64,000 nucleotides of DNA from Arthrobacter sp. RIT-PI-e (GTDB lineage: Bacteria; Actinomycetota; Actinomycetes; Actinomycetales; Micrococcaceae): the NCBI RefSeq assembly GCF_001187915.1, contig NZ_LGIU01000091.1, forward strand, positions 1 to 64,000, given 5' to 3'. Below, piece by piece: positions 27,338 through 42,938 of the stretch. Below the pieces are notes generated by a model that saw only the letters and a program-made list of their open reading frames with translations, was not told the origin of the DNA and ran no database searches. Position 1 is the first letter of the stretch. Every line of letters begins with the position of its first letter. The position numbers and the translations under genes are program-made.

Positions 27338-27385
27338 CGACAGAACCGGGCACCGACAGGACCGGGCACCGACCGGATCGGGCGG
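27338..27385. repeat. Three 16-bp tandem repeats after hemW
   Basis: Units CGACAGAACCGGGCAC (27338-27353), CGACAGGACCGGGCAC (27354-27369) and CGACCGGATCGGGCGG (27370-27385) follow one another with no gap. The first two differ at one position. They lie between convergent genes, just after the hemW stop. Confidence 0.8.
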
Positions 27386-27448
27386 CGTCGACCGCCGGGG
27401 CCGGTACCTCAGCGGCCCGGTGGATAGGGAGTCCGGTGGATCAGGCGT

Positions 27449-27865
27449 TCAGCGGATCCGCCGGAGGGTGAACGGGTACCGGTAGGGCAGTCCGCGACTG
27501 GCGTGCACACCCGCGATCACCGAGAACACGGTCAGCGTGATCCAGATGAGGGCGTTGAGGATCGCGAAGGCCACGCCGATCGCGGGGATGAAGGAGAGGA
27601 GCCAGGCGACGAGGGCGAGGATCGTGGGAGGGAGCGTGAAGTTGAGTGCCTCCGTGGACTCCTGCGCCGTGAACGGTCCGCGGTCCTTGAAGATCAGCCG
27701 GATCAGCAGGGCGGGGACGAAGCCGAGGATCCCGCCGAAGTGCGCCAGGGTGGCGAACTGCCGGTCCTCGGACGCCGTGAGCGGCAGTGCATTGACCGGT
27801 GCTCCCTCGAAGGGGGGCTCGGGAGCCGTCCACTCGGAACGGCGAGGGTCGGCGGTGTCGGACAA
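27449..27865 (-). CDS. DUF4870-type membrane protein
   Basis: A 138-residue protein. After about 30 disordered residues it reads EDRQFATLAHFGGILGFVPA, then KDRGPFTAQESTEALNFTL, which is the DUF4870 pattern, with three to four membrane helices. Function unknown. The start is TTG 27865, supported by GGAGAGGAGGACCG directly upstream; no ATG or GTG fits the family N-terminus. Confidence 0.8.
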   Translation of the reverse strand: MSDTADPRRSEWTAPEPPFEGAPVNALPLTASEDRQFATLAHFGGILGFVPALLIRLIFKDRGPFTAQESTEALNFTLPPTILALVAWLLSFIPAIGVAFAILNALIWITLTVFSVIAGVHASRGLPYRYPFTLRRIR

Positions 27866-27916
27866 CGGTCCTCCTCTCCTGGCGGGCGGACTCTCCCCCC
27901 ACGAACGGGTCCAAGC

Positions 27917-28792
27917 CTACGTGGTCCCGGATCCGCCCGGCGCGCTGGGCGTCTGCGGTGCGGTCAGGAAGTCGATGACCTCCTCCACCCGGCCGAGCAG
28001 CGACGGCTCCAGATCCGCGTAGCTGGTCACGGCGCCGAGGATCCGTCTCCACCCCTGCGCCACCGCCGCCTGGTCCGCGTGCGGCCAGCCCAGCCCGGCG
28101 AGGACACCGGTCTTCCAGTCCTGGTGGCGGGGCACCACCGGCCAGGCGGTCAGACCGAGGGTGCCGGGTTTCACGGCCTGCCAGACGTCCACGTAGGGAT
28201 GACCGATGATCAGCACGTGGCCCCGGGCTCCGGGCTGGTCCATGGCCTGCCGGGCGATCCGCGACTCCTTGGTTCCGGGGAGCAGATGGTCCACGAGGAC
28301 CCCGAGGCGACGCCGCGGGCCGGGGGCGAAGGCGCGGATGGCACCCGCGAGGTCGTCGATGCCGTGCAGCGGCTCCACCACGATGCCCTCGAGCCGGAGA
28401 TCGTCCCCCCAGACCTTTTCCACCAGCTCGGCGTCGTGCCGGCCCTCCACCCAGATCCTGCTCGCCCTGGCGGTCCGGGCCCGGGAGCCCTCCACCCGCA
28501 CCGAACCCGAGGCGGTCCGCCCCGGGACGGTGGCCGGACGGACCACGGGTGCCACGAGGTGCACCGGATCGCCGTCGACGAGGAACCCGTGTCCCAGCCG
28601 GAACGTACGCTGCTTGCCGCGGCGGTCCTCGAGGACCATGACGTGCAGTCCACCCGATTTCTCCACGCGCACCACTGCACCCACGAACCCGCTTTGCACG
28701 TCCTTGAGGACCATGTCCTTCTCGACCGGTACATCGGGCAGTGCGGTGCGTCGCGGTGCGGAGATGTCCTGGGCCCCCCAGCCGTACTCCAT
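27917..28792 (-). CDS. DUF3097 family protein
   Basis: A 291-residue soluble protein restricted, as far as known, to Actinobacteria. It has LPDVPVEKDMVLKDVQSGFV, LEDRRGKQRTFRLGHGFLVD and RIWVEGRHDAELVEKVWGDD; the last resembles a Toprim-like strand-acid motif. The role is unknown. AAGGA lies about ten bases before ATG 28792. It diverges from hrcA, a neighbourhood often seen in the group. Confidence 0.85.
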   Translation of the reverse strand: MEYGWGAQDISAPRRTALPDVPVEKDMVLKDVQSGFVGAVVRVEKSGGLHVMVLEDRRGKQRTFRLGHGFLVDGDPVHLVAPVVRPATVPGRTASGSVRVEGSRARTARASRIWVEGRHDAELVEKVWGDDLRLEGIVVEPLHGIDDLAGAIRAFAPGPRRRLGVLVDHLLPGTKESRIARQAMDQPGARGHVLIIGHPYVDVWQAVKPGTLGLTAWPVVPRHQDWKTGVLAGLGWPHADQAAVAQGWRRILGAVTSYADLEPSLLGRVEEVIDFLTAPQTPSAPGGSGTT

Positions 28793-28879
28793 CGCGGGTG
28801 CGTCCTTCCGTCGAGGGGCTCCGGCCGGCTGCCGCAGCCCGGCCCGCCAATGCTAGCAATCGTGGCAGAGGTACTAGAC

Positions 28880-28906
28880 TTGGCACTTGGGTGTGTCGAG
28901 TGCTAA
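28880..28906 (+). promoter_or_regulatory. CIRCE operator upstream of hrcA
   Basis: TTGGCACTT (28880-28888), nine bases, then GAGTGCTAA (28898-28906). The right arm is the exact CIRCE consensus and the left arm differs at two positions. A TAGACT hexamer just precedes it. HrcA should bind here and repress hrcA-dnaJ until heat stress. Confidence 0.88.
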
Positions 28907-28960
28907 CCGAGCGTGGCCACCCGTACGTGCTCGTGGAACGGACCCGGAGGTGGAGATCGG

Positions 28961-29974
28961 ATGAGTGAGCCGCGACGTCTGGAGGTACTCCGGGCCATCG
29001 TCGAGGACTACGTGCACTCGCGGGAACCCGTGGGGTCCAAGGCCCTCGTGGACCGCCACCGGCTCGGGGTCTCCTCGGCCACCATCCGCAACGACATGGC
29101 CGTCCTCGAGGAGGAGGGCCTGCTCGCGGCCCCGCACACCCGCTCCGGGCGCATCCCCCCGGACAAGGGCTACCGCCTCTTCGTGGACCGGATCTCGGAG
29201 GCCAAACCGCTCTCCGGGCCCGAGAAGAAGGCGATCCGGACCCTGCTCGAGGGTGCCGACGATCTCGACGACGTCATGGACCGCACCGTGCGCCTGCTCG
29301 CCCAGCTCACGAACCAGGTGGCGGTGGTGCAGTTCCCCCGCACGGGGGGAGCCTCCGTACGCCATATCGAGTTCGTGCTCCTGGCCCCCCAGCAGATCCT
29401 CGTGGTCCTGATCATCAGCAACGGCACGGTGCAGCAGCGCGTGGTGCGCACCGGCACCGACCTCCAGGAGGCCGAGCTCGCCGAACTCAGGCAGCGCATC
29501 CTCTCCGCGGTGTCCGGCGTGCGGCTGGCGGCTCTCCCGGGGGAGCTGGCGGTGGCCTCCAGGCAGCTGCCGGTGGCGTTGCGGGGCCCCGGGGGTACGA
29601 TCATCAGGGCACTGGAGCAACTCGCCGGGCTGGGCGGTGAGGACCGCATGCTGCTCGCGGGCACGGCGAACCTCGCCCGGGCCACGGGCGATTTCCCCCT
29701 GAGCATCGGACCGATCCTCGAGGCGCTCGAGGAGCAGGTGGTCATGCTGGGACTGCTGTCCGAGATGGAGTACGACGCCCGCGGCATCTCGGTGCGGATC
29801 GGGAGCGAGAACCCCTACGGGGGGTTGTCGGAGGCGTCCGTCGTCGCCACCGGGTACGGGCCCGGGGCGGGTGCGAAGCTCGGTGTCCTCGGTCCCACCC
29901 GCATGGACTACCCGACCACGATGGCCGCGGTGCGCGCCGTCGCCCGCTACCTCTCGAGGATCCTCGAGGAATGA
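28961..29974 (+). CDS. hrcA: Heat-inducible transcriptional repressor HrcA
   Basis: A 337-residue repressor. The N-terminal winged helix (RLEVLRAIVEDYVHSREPVG, SSATIRNDMAVLEEEGLL) is followed by HTRSGRIPPDKGYRLFVDRI, the HrcA signature. GGAGGTGGAG precedes ATG 28961; the longer frame upstream is not needed. A CIRCE element lies 55 bases upstream, so it represses its own operon with dnaJ. Confidence 0.95.
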   Translation: MSEPRRLEVLRAIVEDYVHSREPVGSKALVDRHRLGVSSATIRNDMAVLEEEGLLAAPHTRSGRIPPDKGYRLFVDRISEAKPLSGPEKKAIRTLLEGADDLDDVMDRTVRLLAQLTNQVAVVQFPRTGGASVRHIEFVLLAPQQILVVLIISNGTVQQRVVRTGTDLQEAELAELRQRILSAVSGVRLAALPGELAVASRQLPVALRGPGGTIIRALEQLAGLGGEDRMLLAGTANLARATGDFPLSIGPILEALEEQVVMLGLLSEMEYDARGISVRIGSENPYGGLSEASVVATGYGPGAGAKLGVLGPTRMDYPTTMAAVRAVARYLSRILEE

Positions 29975-30065
29975 CCCGTCGGCCATCGTGGCCGACCACG
30001 TGATGCCCGCCGGTCCGCCGGCGGGTACGGAAGAACAAGTCTCCAACAGGAAGTGATGGGCAGCA

Positions 30066-31196
30066 GTGAGGAATCACTACGAGGGCCTCGGTGTGGCGCA
30101 GGGCGCGACCGGGGAGGAAATCAAGAAGGCCTACCGCAAGCTCGCCCGCAAGCTCCACCCCGACGTCAACTCCGGGCCGGACGCGGCGGAGGAGTTCAAG
30201 CTCGTGACGCGCGCGTACGAGGTGCTGTCGGACCCCCAGAAGCGCCGCGTGTACGACACCACGGGCAACGAGAACGGCACGGACGCCGGGTACGGCGGAG
30301 GATACTCGGGTTCGGGCTTCGCCTTCCAGGACATCTTCGAGACGTTCTTCGGGGGTGGCGGCCAGTCCGCGGGGGCGCCGTCGCGTGTCCGCCGGGGTCA
30401 GGACGCCCTGATCAACGTCCGGATCGACCTGAAGGACGCAGTCTTCGGCACCAACAAGAAGATCGAGGTGGACACCGCCGAGGTGTGCCCCACCTGTGAC
30501 GGCTCGTGCTGCCAGCCCGGCACCTCACCCCGCACGTGCGACATCTGCGGAGGCTCCGGGCAGGTCCAGCGGGCCGTGCGCTCCATCCTCGGTCAGGTCA
30601 TGACCAGCGCCCCGTGCGGCACCTGCCAGGGCTACGGCACCGTGATCCCCAACCCCTGCCACGAGTGCAGCGGCGAGGGCCGGGTCCGGGCGCGCCGCAC
30701 CCTGACCATCAAGGTCCCCGCGGGCGTGGGCACCGGTACCCGTATCCAGCTCGCCGGGCAGGGCGAGGCCGGTATCGCCGGAGGGCCGCAGGGGGACCTG
30801 TACGTGGAGATCAGGGTCAACACCGACTCCACCTTCCTCCGCGACGGCGACGACCTGCACGTCACCCTCAGCGTGCCGATGACGGCCGCCGCGCTCGGCA
30901 CCACGGTGCACCTCGACACGTTCGACGGGGACGAGGAGCTGGCGATCAAGCCGGGGACGCAGTCGGGTGAGATCCTGACGCTCCGCGGCCTCGGCGTCAC
31001 CCATCTGCGCAACCAGGGCAGGGGGGACCTCCGGGTGCACCTGAACGTGGAGCCCCCCCGGAACGTGGACGCCCAGCAGGAGGAGCTCCTGCGCAAACTG
31101 GCGGAGCTGCGCAACGAGGAGTACACGGACGGTCAGCTCGCCAGCAGCGGATCCGGTGTCTTCGCCCGCCTGCGGGAGCGCCTCGGGAACCGCTGA
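30066..31196 (+). CDS. dnaJ: Chaperone DnaJ
   Basis: A 376-residue type I DnaJ that stimulates DnaK. The J domain (residues 1-65) has [11 protein letters not shown] with HPD, followed by a Gly-rich segment ([10 protein letters not shown]). The zinc region has four Cys pairs: [24 protein letters not shown] and CHECSGEG. The C-terminal domain follows. GTG 30066 is the start, with AGGAAGTGATGGG upstream. It is co-transcribed with hrcA and should be heat-induced. Confidence 0.95.
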   Translation: MRNHYEGLGVAQGATGEEIKKAYRKLARKLHPDVNSGPDAAEEFKLVTRAYEVLSDPQKRRVYDTTGNENGTDAGYGGGYSGSGFAFQDIFETFFGGGGQSAGAPSRVRRGQDALINVRIDLKDAVFGTNKKIEVDTAEVCPTCDGSCCQPGTSPRTCDICGGSGQVQRAVRSILGQVMTSAPCGTCQGYGTVIPNPCHECSGEGRVRARRTLTIKVPAGVGTGTRIQLAGQGEAGIAGGPQGDLYVEIRVNTDSTFLRDGDDLHVTLSVPMTAAALGTTVHLDTFDGDEELAIKPGTQSGEILTLRGLGVTHLRNQGRGDLRVHLNVEPPRNVDAQQEELLRKLAELRNEEYTDGQLASSGSGVFARLRERLGNR

Positions 31197-31198
31197 CC

Positions 31199-31966
31199 AT
31201 GACGCGCCCCCTGTTCTTCGGAGAGCCCGGCGCCGTCCGGGCAGCGCGCCCCGGCAGTGTCTTCGTCCTCGACGGTGACGAGGGGCGCCACGCCGCGACC
31301 GTCCGGCGCCTCGCCGTCGGTGAGCCGATCGACGTCTCCGACGGCGCCGGCTTCCGGCTGGGCGGGGTGATCACCGAGGTGGGTGGGGGTATGGTGCACC
31401 TCGAGGTGGAGGCGGCGGACCAGGAACCGGCGCCCGCCCACCGCCTCGTCCTGGTGCAGGCCCTCGCGAAGGCCGGCCGGGACGAGCAGGCCGTCGAGGC
31501 GGCCACGGAACTGGGGGTCGACGTCGTCGTGCCCTGGCACGCGGAACGGAGCATCGTCCGCTGGCGCGGTGACAAGGCGGAGAAGGGGCGGGCCAAGTGG
31601 GCCGCCCTCGCCGCCGCGGCGTCCAAGCAGTCGCGCCGCTCGTTCGTCCCCGAGGTGCTGCCCGTCCTCGACACCACGCGGCTCGCGGGGTGGGCGTCCG
31701 CCGTGGACCACCTCTTCGTCCTCCACGAGGACGCCACCGCGTCACTGGCCGCCCAGGTGACCGGGCTGCGCACCTCCGGTGCGCTCGGTGCCTCGTCGTC
31801 CACCGCCGTCGTGGTGGGACCCGAGGGCGGCATCAGCGAGGCCGAGCTCGGGAAGCTGGGCGCCTCCGGGGCGCGGACGGCACTGCTCGGCCCGTACGTG
31901 CTCCGTTCCTCGTCCGCAGGACCGGCGGCGCTCGTGCTGCTGAACCAGATGCTCGGGCGGTGGTGA
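31199..31966 (+). CDS. rsmE: 16S rRNA m3U1498 methyltransferase
   Basis: A 255-residue SPOUT enzyme. The N-terminal PUA-like part has GDEGRHAATVRRLAVGEPID, and the C-terminal knot has VVVGPEGGISEAELGKLG and LLGPYVLRSSSAGPAAL, which bind SAM. It methylates U1498 of 16S rRNA. It starts two bases after the dnaJ stop, consistent with one transcript. Confidence 0.93.
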   Translation: MTRPLFFGEPGAVRAARPGSVFVLDGDEGRHAATVRRLAVGEPIDVSDGAGFRLGGVITEVGGGMVHLEVEAADQEPAPAHRLVLVQALAKAGRDEQAVEAATELGVDVVVPWHAERSIVRWRGDKAEKGRAKWAALAAAASKQSRRSFVPEVLPVLDTTRLAGWASAVDHLFVLHEDATASLAAQVTGLRTSGALGASSSTAVVVGPEGGISEAELGKLGASGARTALLGPYVLRSSSAGPAALVLLNQMLGRW

Positions 31967-31967
31967 C

Positions 31968-31983
31968 CCGCGCCCGGGCGCGG
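31968..31983. terminator. 16-bp palindrome between convergent rsmE and the GerMN gene
   Basis: CCGCGCCCGGGCGCGG is a perfect palindrome filling most of the 22-base gap between two convergent genes. It may act as a shared terminator, but it has no loop beyond its centre and no T tract. Confidence 0.35.
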
Positions 31984-31988
31984 CAGGC

Positions 31989-32984
31989 TCAGCGCAGCAG
32001 CACGGTCTTCGAGTCCGACGCCTCGCCGTCGGGCGTCCGGGCGGAGACGGTGATCTCGTAGCGGCCGGGCGGCAGTGCCACCGTGGAGGAGTACGCGCCC
32101 GCCGCGCCCTCGGCGGGGGAGACCTCCGCACGTCCCTCCTGCAGCGGCGGCGCGGGGCCGCCCGCCGAGGAGTCGCTCGTCCCGGCCGCCGTGCGGTCCA
32201 CGCGCCAGGCGACCACCTGCTCGTCGGTGGGTGCCTGGCCGTGGACGCCCAGCGTGCCCGCCTCCGCCTCCACCCCCTCCTGGGGGTCGATGATCCACAC
32301 CGGGGCCGGGGCGGAGCCGTCGCGGCCCCATTCGCCGCGCAGGTCGACGGCGCCGAACGCGCGGTACCCGGACTGGCCGTCGACGAGCACCACCACGGAG
32401 CTCGCCTCGCCCCCGGTGATGAGACCGGCGTGGGCGGCGGTGGCGGTGGCGGGGTGCACGAGCTGCTGCAGTGCCGGGGTCGCCTCGCCCTCGTCGAGCC
32501 GGTCGGAGAACGCGTCCGGGGAGAGGTCGACGGTGATGACGTTGCGGGTGGAGATGGAGGAGCTCACGCTCGACGCCGGCTGCCAGAGGGAGCGGTAGTC
32601 CGGGTCCAGCGGTTCCCTCGACGTCATCTTCAGGACGGCGTCGGCGATGGGGTCCCCGGTGGAGGTCGCGGGCGCCTCCAGGTACTCGCGGAACAGCCCG
32701 TCGCGGTTGCCGGCGTCGCCGACCCAGTACACCGGCAGGAGGGGCCGCGGTGCGCTCGACGCCCGCGCCGACCCGTCGACCACCGGGCCGCCCGCGGCGG
32801 TGTCCGTGCTCAGCTCCGCCGACGCGGACGGCGGGACGCGCAGATCGGTGGTGGGCGCCACGCCCTGCAGGAGCCCGGTGCCGGGGACCAGGATCACACC
32901 GCTCACCAGGAGGGCCCCTCCGGAGACCAGGAGGATCCTGCGGAGGCCGAGCCGTGGCCGTTCCAGGGGGTCCTGCTCGCTCAT
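31989..32984 (-). CDS. GerMN domain protein, membrane-anchored
   Basis: A 331-residue protein. An uncleaved-looking helix (RRILLVSGGALLVSGVILV, about residues 15-34) is followed by a GerMN-like domain (about 85-220: LLPVYWVGDAGNRDGLFREY; ITVDLSPDAFSDRL; ALQQLVHPATA). The C-terminal Ig-like domain resembles Gmad2 (VHGQAPTDEQVVAWRV; PGRYEITVSARTPDGEASDS). Such proteins probably act at the outer face of the membrane; actinobacterial roles are unclear. AAGGAGGG lies seven bases before ATG 32984. Confidence 0.82.
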   Translation of the reverse strand: MSEQDPLERPRLGLRRILLVSGGALLVSGVILVPGTGLLQGVAPTTDLRVPPSASAELSTDTAAGGPVVDGSARASSAPRPLLPVYWVGDAGNRDGLFREYLEAPATSTGDPIADAVLKMTSREPLDPDYRSLWQPASSVSSSISTRNVITVDLSPDAFSDRLDEGEATPALQQLVHPATATAAHAGLITGGEASSVVVLVDGQSGYRAFGAVDLRGEWGRDGSAPAPVWIIDPQEGVEAEAGTLGVHGQAPTDEQVVAWRVDRTAAGTSDSSAGGPAPPLQEGRAEVSPAEGAAGAYSSTVALPPGRYEITVSARTPDGEASDSKTVLLR

Positions 32985-33302
32985 GCGGGTCCCTCCTTCG
33001 ACGGGGCGCGCCGATCCGCGGATCGGGTGGTGCATTCGTGGGACCGGGAGCAGGGGGCCGCTGGTCGGCCCCGTCCGTGCCCCGATCCGTCCCAGCTTCG
33101 CACAGCACGAGAACGACGACGGCACCGGAAGCGGCCCTCGCGAGGACTGAAACCCGATCGATACGAAGTGGTCCCGCCGCAGCAGCCGCCGGCTCCCGGA
33201 CCGGCCGGTGTCCGGACCGGGTGCGGCGCCGCACACCCGGGACCGTCCTCACGACCGCAGGCCGGGTCCAGCCCCGCTCCCGCGGGGGAGGCATGGCGTA
33301 CC
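32985..33302. other. 318-bp divergent intergenic region before the phoH unit
   Basis: No gene is convincing here. It must hold promoters in both directions. A GGGGGAGG run at about 33284 and TACCAT at 33299-33304 lie just before the small ORF at 33303. GC-rich inverted repeats are present but none is clearly a terminator or riboswitch. Confidence 0.4.
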
Positions 33303-33419
33303 ATGATCATCGTCCGCGCGGTGGTACCACGCGGCGGAACCCGGCACGACAGCACCGACACCACAGCGGCACGACTACTCGAACGAGGGGCGATTGAAGG
33401 CCGGACGGCCGAGCTATGA
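33303..33419 (+). CDS. 38-residue ORF coupled to phoH
   Basis: The ORF starts at ATG 33303 and encodes a peptide that begins [12 protein letters not shown] and ends IEGRTAEL. Its TGA (33417-33419) overlaps the phoH ATG (33416), the same ATGA junction used between genes in this operon. The 10-bp palindrome GTGGTACCAC (33321-33330) lies inside it. It could be a real small protein, a regulatory upstream ORF, or chance; the ribosome site is distant (GGGGGAGG, about 11 bases). No family recognised. Confidence 0.4.
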   Translation: MIIVRAVVPRGGTRHDSTDTTAARLLERGAIEGRTAEL

Positions 33420-34447
33420 GCGAAACTTCAACAGGCATCAACGCGGCAGGACTCGACACGAGGACGTTCGTCTTCGACTCCACCGAACAGATGGTGCAGG
33501 CGCTGGGTTCCAACGACGAAGCGCTCCGCCTCATCGAGAAGTCCTTCCCCGGAGTGGGTCTCCAGGCCAGGGGGAACGAGCTGACCATCACCGGGCCCTC
33601 CGCCGACGTGAACCGGACGGAGCGGCTGGTGGGGGAGATCCGCACCATGGCGAGCAACAACGCCACCATGTCCCCGCAGGTGCTCGAGCAGCTCGTGTCG
33701 ATGCTGAAGACGCAGAGCGCAGCGCGCCCCTCCGAGGTCCTCTCGGTGAACATCCTGTCCTCGCGTGGCAGGACCATCCGGCCCAAGACGCTGAACCAGA
33801 GCACCTACGTGGACGCGATCGACCGCAACACCATCGTGTTCGGCATCGGCCCCGCAGGGACCGGCAAGACCTACCTGGCCATGGCGAAGGCGGTGCAGGC
33901 GCTGCAGCAGAAGGAGGTCAACAGGATCATCCTCACACGCCCCGCGGTCGAGGCAGGGGAACGCCTCGGCTTCCTGCCCGGCACCCTGAACGACAAGATC
34001 GACCCGTACCTGCGACCCCTGTACGACGCCCTGCACGACATGATGGATCCCGATTCCATCCCGCGGCTCATGGCCGCCGGGACCATCGAGGTGGCGCCAC
34101 TCGCCTACATGCGCGGGAGGACCCTCAACGACGCCTTCATCATCCTCGACGAGGCGCAGAACACCACGCCGGAGCAGATGAAGATGTTCCTCACGCGGCT
34201 GGGGTTCGGCTCCAAGATGGTGGTCACCGGGGACGTCACCCAGGTGGACCTCCCGAACGGCACCAGCTCCGGTCTCCGGATCGTCAGCGAGATCCTCCGC
34301 GACGTCGACGAGATCCACTTCAGCAGCCTCGACGCCTCCGACGTCGTCCGGCACCGCCTCGTGGGGGACATCGTCAGCGCCTACAGCACCTGGGACGAGG
34401 AGCAGCGCGCCGGGTACGCGCGCTCCGACAGGCCGGTTGCGCGATGA
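33416..34447 (+). CDS. phoH: PhoH family ATPase
   Basis: A 343-residue protein. A KH-like N-terminus ([20 protein letters not shown]) precedes the ATPase: Walker [17 protein letters not shown] and Walker [18 protein letters not shown]. The family is linked to RNA metabolism and stress; in bacteria phoH-ybeY pairing suggests ribosome or RNA maturation. The stop overlaps the ybeY start (ATGA), and a 38-codon ORF overlaps its start. Confidence 0.94.
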   Translation: MSETSTGINAAGLDTRTFVFDSTEQMVQALGSNDEALRLIEKSFPGVGLQARGNELTITGPSADVNRTERLVGEIRTMASNNATMSPQVLEQLVSMLKTQSAARPSEVLSVNILSSRGRTIRPKTLNQSTYVDAIDRNTIVFGIGPAGTGKTYLAMAKAVQALQQKEVNRIILTRPAVEAGERLGFLPGTLNDKIDPYLRPLYDALHDMMDPDSIPRLMAAGTIEVAPLAYMRGRTLNDAFIILDEAQNTTPEQMKMFLTRLGFGSKMVVTGDVTQVDLPNGTSSGLRIVSEILRDVDEIHFSSLDASDVVRHRLVGDIVSAYSTWDEEQRAGYARSDRPVAR

Positions 34448-34917
34448 GCGTCGAGGTCAACAACGAGACCGGGCACGACGTCGACGAGGAGTCCCTGGTA
34501 CGGCTGGCCAACTTCCTGTTCGAGGCGCTCTTCCTCCACCCCGAGGCCGAGCTGTCCATCATCCTGGTGGACACCGCCGCGATGGAGCGGCTCCACGTCG
34601 AGTGGATGGACGAGCCCGGGCCCACCGACGTCCTGTCCTTCCCCATGGACGAGCTGCGCCCGGGGACCCCGGGCCGGGTGACCCCTGCCGGGCTGCTCGG
34701 CGACATCGTGCTCTGCCCCGAGGTCGCGGCGACCCAGGGCGCCGCTGCGGGCCACAGCACCGGGACCGAACTACTGCTGCTGACCACCCACGGCGTGCTG
34801 CACCTGCTCGGGTACGACCACGCCGAGCCCGACGAGGAGAAGGAGATGTTCGATCTGCAGCGCCAGCTCCTGGCCGATTTCCTCGGCGGCACCGCACCGC
34901 AGGAGACACGCTCGTGA
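34444..34917 (+). CDS. ybeY: rRNA maturation endoribonuclease YbeY
   Basis: A 157-residue metal-dependent RNase. The zinc motif H-x3-H-x5-H is present as [11 protein letters not shown], after [11 protein letters not shown], the other family hallmark. It takes part in 16S rRNA 3'-end maturation and 70S quality control. ATG 34444 overlaps the phoH stop (ATGA), and its stop overlaps the next start (GTGA). Confidence 0.95.
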   Translation: MSVEVNNETGHDVDEESLVRLANFLFEALFLHPEAELSIILVDTAAMERLHVEWMDEPGPTDVLSFPMDELRPGTPGRVTPAGLLGDIVLCPEVAATQGAAAGHSTGTELLLLTTHGVLHLLGYDHAEPDEEKEMFDLQRQLLADFLGGTAPQETRS

Positions 34918-36224
34918 TCATCTCGGTGCTCGCGTTCCTCGGGGTGGTCTTCGCGCTGACGGCGGCACTCGTGACGGCCGCGGAGTCCGCGTTCAGCTAC
35001 CTCCCGCGCCAGGAGGGCGAGGCACTCGTCCAGGGCTCCCGGTCCACGTCGTTGCGCCGGATCCTCGACGCCCCCGTGGCCCACATGCACGCCCTGCGCT
35101 TCTGGCGGGTCTGGTTCGAGATGGCCGGGGCGGTGGCCGTCGCCATCCTGTTCCACGACCTGCTCGACAACGTCTGGCTCGCCGGTCTCCTGGCCACGAT
35201 CGTGATGGCCGCGATCGGGTTCGTGATCGTCGGCGTCTCACCGCGCCAGGTGGGGCGCACCCACGCCTCCGCCGTGGTGCGTGCCACCGCGGGGCTCGTG
35301 GCGTTCCTCAGGGCCGTCCTCGGCCCCGTTCCCCGCTGGCTCGTACGGCTCGGCAGCGCGTTCACCCCGGCGGCCGCCCGGGACGAGGCCGCGTTCTTCA
35401 CCGAGGAGGAGTTCCGCGAACTGCTCTCCCGTGCCTCGGACGCCGAGATGATCGAGGACAACGAGGCCGAGCTCATCCACTCGGTCTTCGAGCTGGGCGA
35501 CACGAAGGTCCGGGCGGTGATGGTGCCCCGCACCGACATGGTGACCATCGAGACCGGGTCCACCCTCAGCCAGGCCATGTCCCTGTTCCTCCGCTCCGGC
35601 TACTCGCGCATCCCCGTGATCGGTGAGAGTTCGGACGACATCCGGGGCCTGCTGTACCTGAAGGACGTGGTGGCCTCGCTGCACGGGCGGCCGGCGTCGA
35701 ACCTCGCCCGCCCCGTCGACTCCGAGTGCCGACCTGCCCGCTACGTCCCCGAGTCCAAGCCCGTGGGGGACCTCCTGCGTGAGCTGCAGCGCGAGTCCAC
35801 CCACGTGGCGATCGTGATCGACGAGTACGGCGGAACGGCCGGGCTCGTGACCCTCGAGGACCTGATCGAGGAGATCGTGGGCGAGATCGTGGACGAGTAC
35901 GACTCCGAGGTGCCGGAACTGGAGCAGCTCGACGACGTCGAGTACCGTATCAGCGCCCGCATGGGGATCACCGACCTCGGAGAGCTCTTCGGCATCGAAC
36001 TGAGCGACGAGGAGGTGGACACCGTGGGCGGACTCCTCGCGAAGACCCTCGGCCGGGTACCCATCGTGGGCTCGGAGGTGATCGTGGACGGCATCGCCCT
36101 CCGGGCCGAGCGCGTGGAGGGCCGACGCAACCGGGTGTCCCACGTGATCGCCCGCCGTGTACCCGCCGCGCAGCCGGCAGTAGGAGATCGACACCTGATG
36201 GAGGCCGACAGTGAACGACACTGA
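34914..36224 (+). CDS. CNNM-type membrane protein with CBS pair (HlyC/CorC family)
   Basis: A 436-residue protein. The N-terminal DUF21/CNNM transmembrane part has four helices ([19 protein letters not shown] onward), then the CBS pair: [20 protein letters not shown] and [12 protein letters not shown], followed by [20 protein letters not shown]. The CorC_HlyC domain follows ([17 protein letters not shown]). Family members are linked to Mg/Co efflux. Start GTG 34914 overlaps the ybeY stop; its 3' end overlaps era by 14 bases. Confidence 0.9.
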   Translation: MIISVLAFLGVVFALTAALVTAAESAFSYLPRQEGEALVQGSRSTSLRRILDAPVAHMHALRFWRVWFEMAGAVAVAILFHDLLDNVWLAGLLATIVMAAIGFVIVGVSPRQVGRTHASAVVRATAGLVAFLRAVLGPVPRWLVRLGSAFTPAAARDEAAFFTEEEFRELLSRASDAEMIEDNEAELIHSVFELGDTKVRAVMVPRTDMVTIETGSTLSQAMSLFLRSGYSRIPVIGESSDDIRGLLYLKDVVASLHGRPASNLARPVDSECRPARYVPESKPVGDLLRELQRESTHVAIVIDEYGGTAGLVTLEDLIEEIVGEIVDEYDSEVPELEQLDDVEYRISARMGITDLGELFGIELSDEEVDTVGGLLAKTLGRVPIVGSEVIVDGIALRAERVEGRRNRVSHVIARRVPAAQPAVGDRHLMEADSERH

Positions 36225-37140
36225 GCACCGCGCCGGATTCGTCTCCCTGGTGGGGAGACCGAATGCGGGTAAGTCCACCCTGACCAACGCGCTGGTGGGG
36301 CAGAAGGTGGCCATCACGTCCGCCAAGCCGCAGACCACCCGTCACACCATTCGCGGGATCGTGAACCGTCCGGACGCGCAGGTGGTCCTGGTGGACACCC
36401 CGGGTCTGCACCGGCCACGCACCCTGCTCGGCCAGCGCCTCAACGACCTCGTGGCGGACACCCTGGCCGAGGTCGACGCCGTCGGGTTCTGCCTGCCCGC
36501 CAACGAGAAGATCGGCCCGGGTGACAGGTTCATCGCCGAGCAGCTGGCACGGCTGAACCGCAAGCCGCTCATCGCGGTGGTCACGAAGACCGACCTGGTG
36601 CACCGCCGTGCGCTCACGGAGCAGTTGCTCGCGGTGGCGGCCCTCGGCACGGACGTGGCCGGCGCAGGGGGCTGGGCCGAGATCGTGCCGGTGTCCGCCG
36701 CGGACGGTTTCCAGGTGGACACCGTCGCCGGGGTGTTCAGCGCGCACATGCCCGTCTCCCCGGTGCTGTACCCGGGCGGAGAGCTGACGGACGAGCCGGA
36801 GGCCGTCATGGTCGCCGAGCTGGTGCGGGAGGCCGCGCTCGAGGGTGTGCGGAACGAGCTGCCGCACTCGCTCGCCGTCGTGGTGGAGGAGATGATCCCG
36901 CGGGAGGGCCGCCGGGAGGACGACCCGATGCTCGACGTGCACGTGAACCTGTACGTGGAGCGCCCGTCGCAGAAGGCGATCATCATCGGCAAGGGTGGGG
37001 CTCGGCTCCGGGAGGTGGGTACCACCGCCCGGCAGGGGATCGAGGCGCTCCTCGGCACGCGCATCTTCCTGGACCTGCACGTGAAGGTCGCGAAGGACTG
37101 GCAACGCGACCCGAAGCAGCTGGTGAAGCTGGGGTTCTAG
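36211..37140 (+). CDS. era: GTPase Era
   Basis: A 309-residue GTPase needed for 30S assembly, binding the 3' end of 16S rRNA. G1: [10 protein letters not shown]2/G3: [10 protein letters not shown] and [10 protein letters not shown]4: TKTDL. The C-terminal KH domain has [24 protein letters not shown] 36211 lies inside the 3' end of the preceding gene (14-base overlap), indicating coupled translation. Confidence 0.95.
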   Translation: MNDTEHRAGFVSLVGRPNAGKSTLTNALVGQKVAITSAKPQTTRHTIRGIVNRPDAQVVLVDTPGLHRPRTLLGQRLNDLVADTLAEVDAVGFCLPANEKIGPGDRFIAEQLARLNRKPLIAVVTKTDLVHRRALTEQLLAVAALGTDVAGAGGWAEIVPVSAADGFQVDTVAGVFSAHMPVSPVLYPGGELTDEPEAVMVAELVREAALEGVRNELPHSLAVVVEEMIPREGRREDDPMLDVHVNLYVERPSQKAIIIGKGGARLREVGTTARQGIEALLGTRIFLDLHVKVAKDWQRDPKQLVKLGF

Positions 37141-37183
37141 CGTGCGCCGGGTCACCCTCCCGGGTATCGGGCCCGGCGGTGGT

Positions 37184-37224
37184 TAGGGTGGGACTGTCCG
37201 GTCGCCTGGGTGGACGGCGACCGG
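37184..37224 (+). promoter_or_regulatory. Promoter and 5' hairpin before the LCP gene
   Basis: TAGGGT (37184-37189) is a good -10 hexamer. Starting nine bases later, CCGGTCGCC (37198-37206) pairs with GGCGACCGG (37216-37224), so the transcript would begin with a 9-bp hairpin. It may stabilise the mRNA or regulate it. Confidence 0.4.
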
Positions 37225-37248
37225 TGTACCACCAGCGACTGCATCTAG

Positions 37249-42867
<5,619 letters not shown>

Positions 42868-42938
42868 CCGGTCCGGGGTCCCCCTGCCCCCTCGGGCCGG
42901 CCCGCTCGTGCGGGGGCGGCAGGTGGGATGATGGACAC

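Noticed and set aside
30066-31196. Defective zinc finger in DnaJ (CPTCDGSC instead of CxxCxGxG)
   Set aside because: All Cys pairs are present, and this variant of the first repeat is, as far as I recall, usual in actinobacterial DnaJ.
33311-33345. T-box-like GGTGGTACCACGCGG upstream of phoH
   Set aside because: It resembles the T-box antiterminator core, but no specifier stem is seen upstream and phoH is not an amino-acid gene; it lies inside a short ORF.
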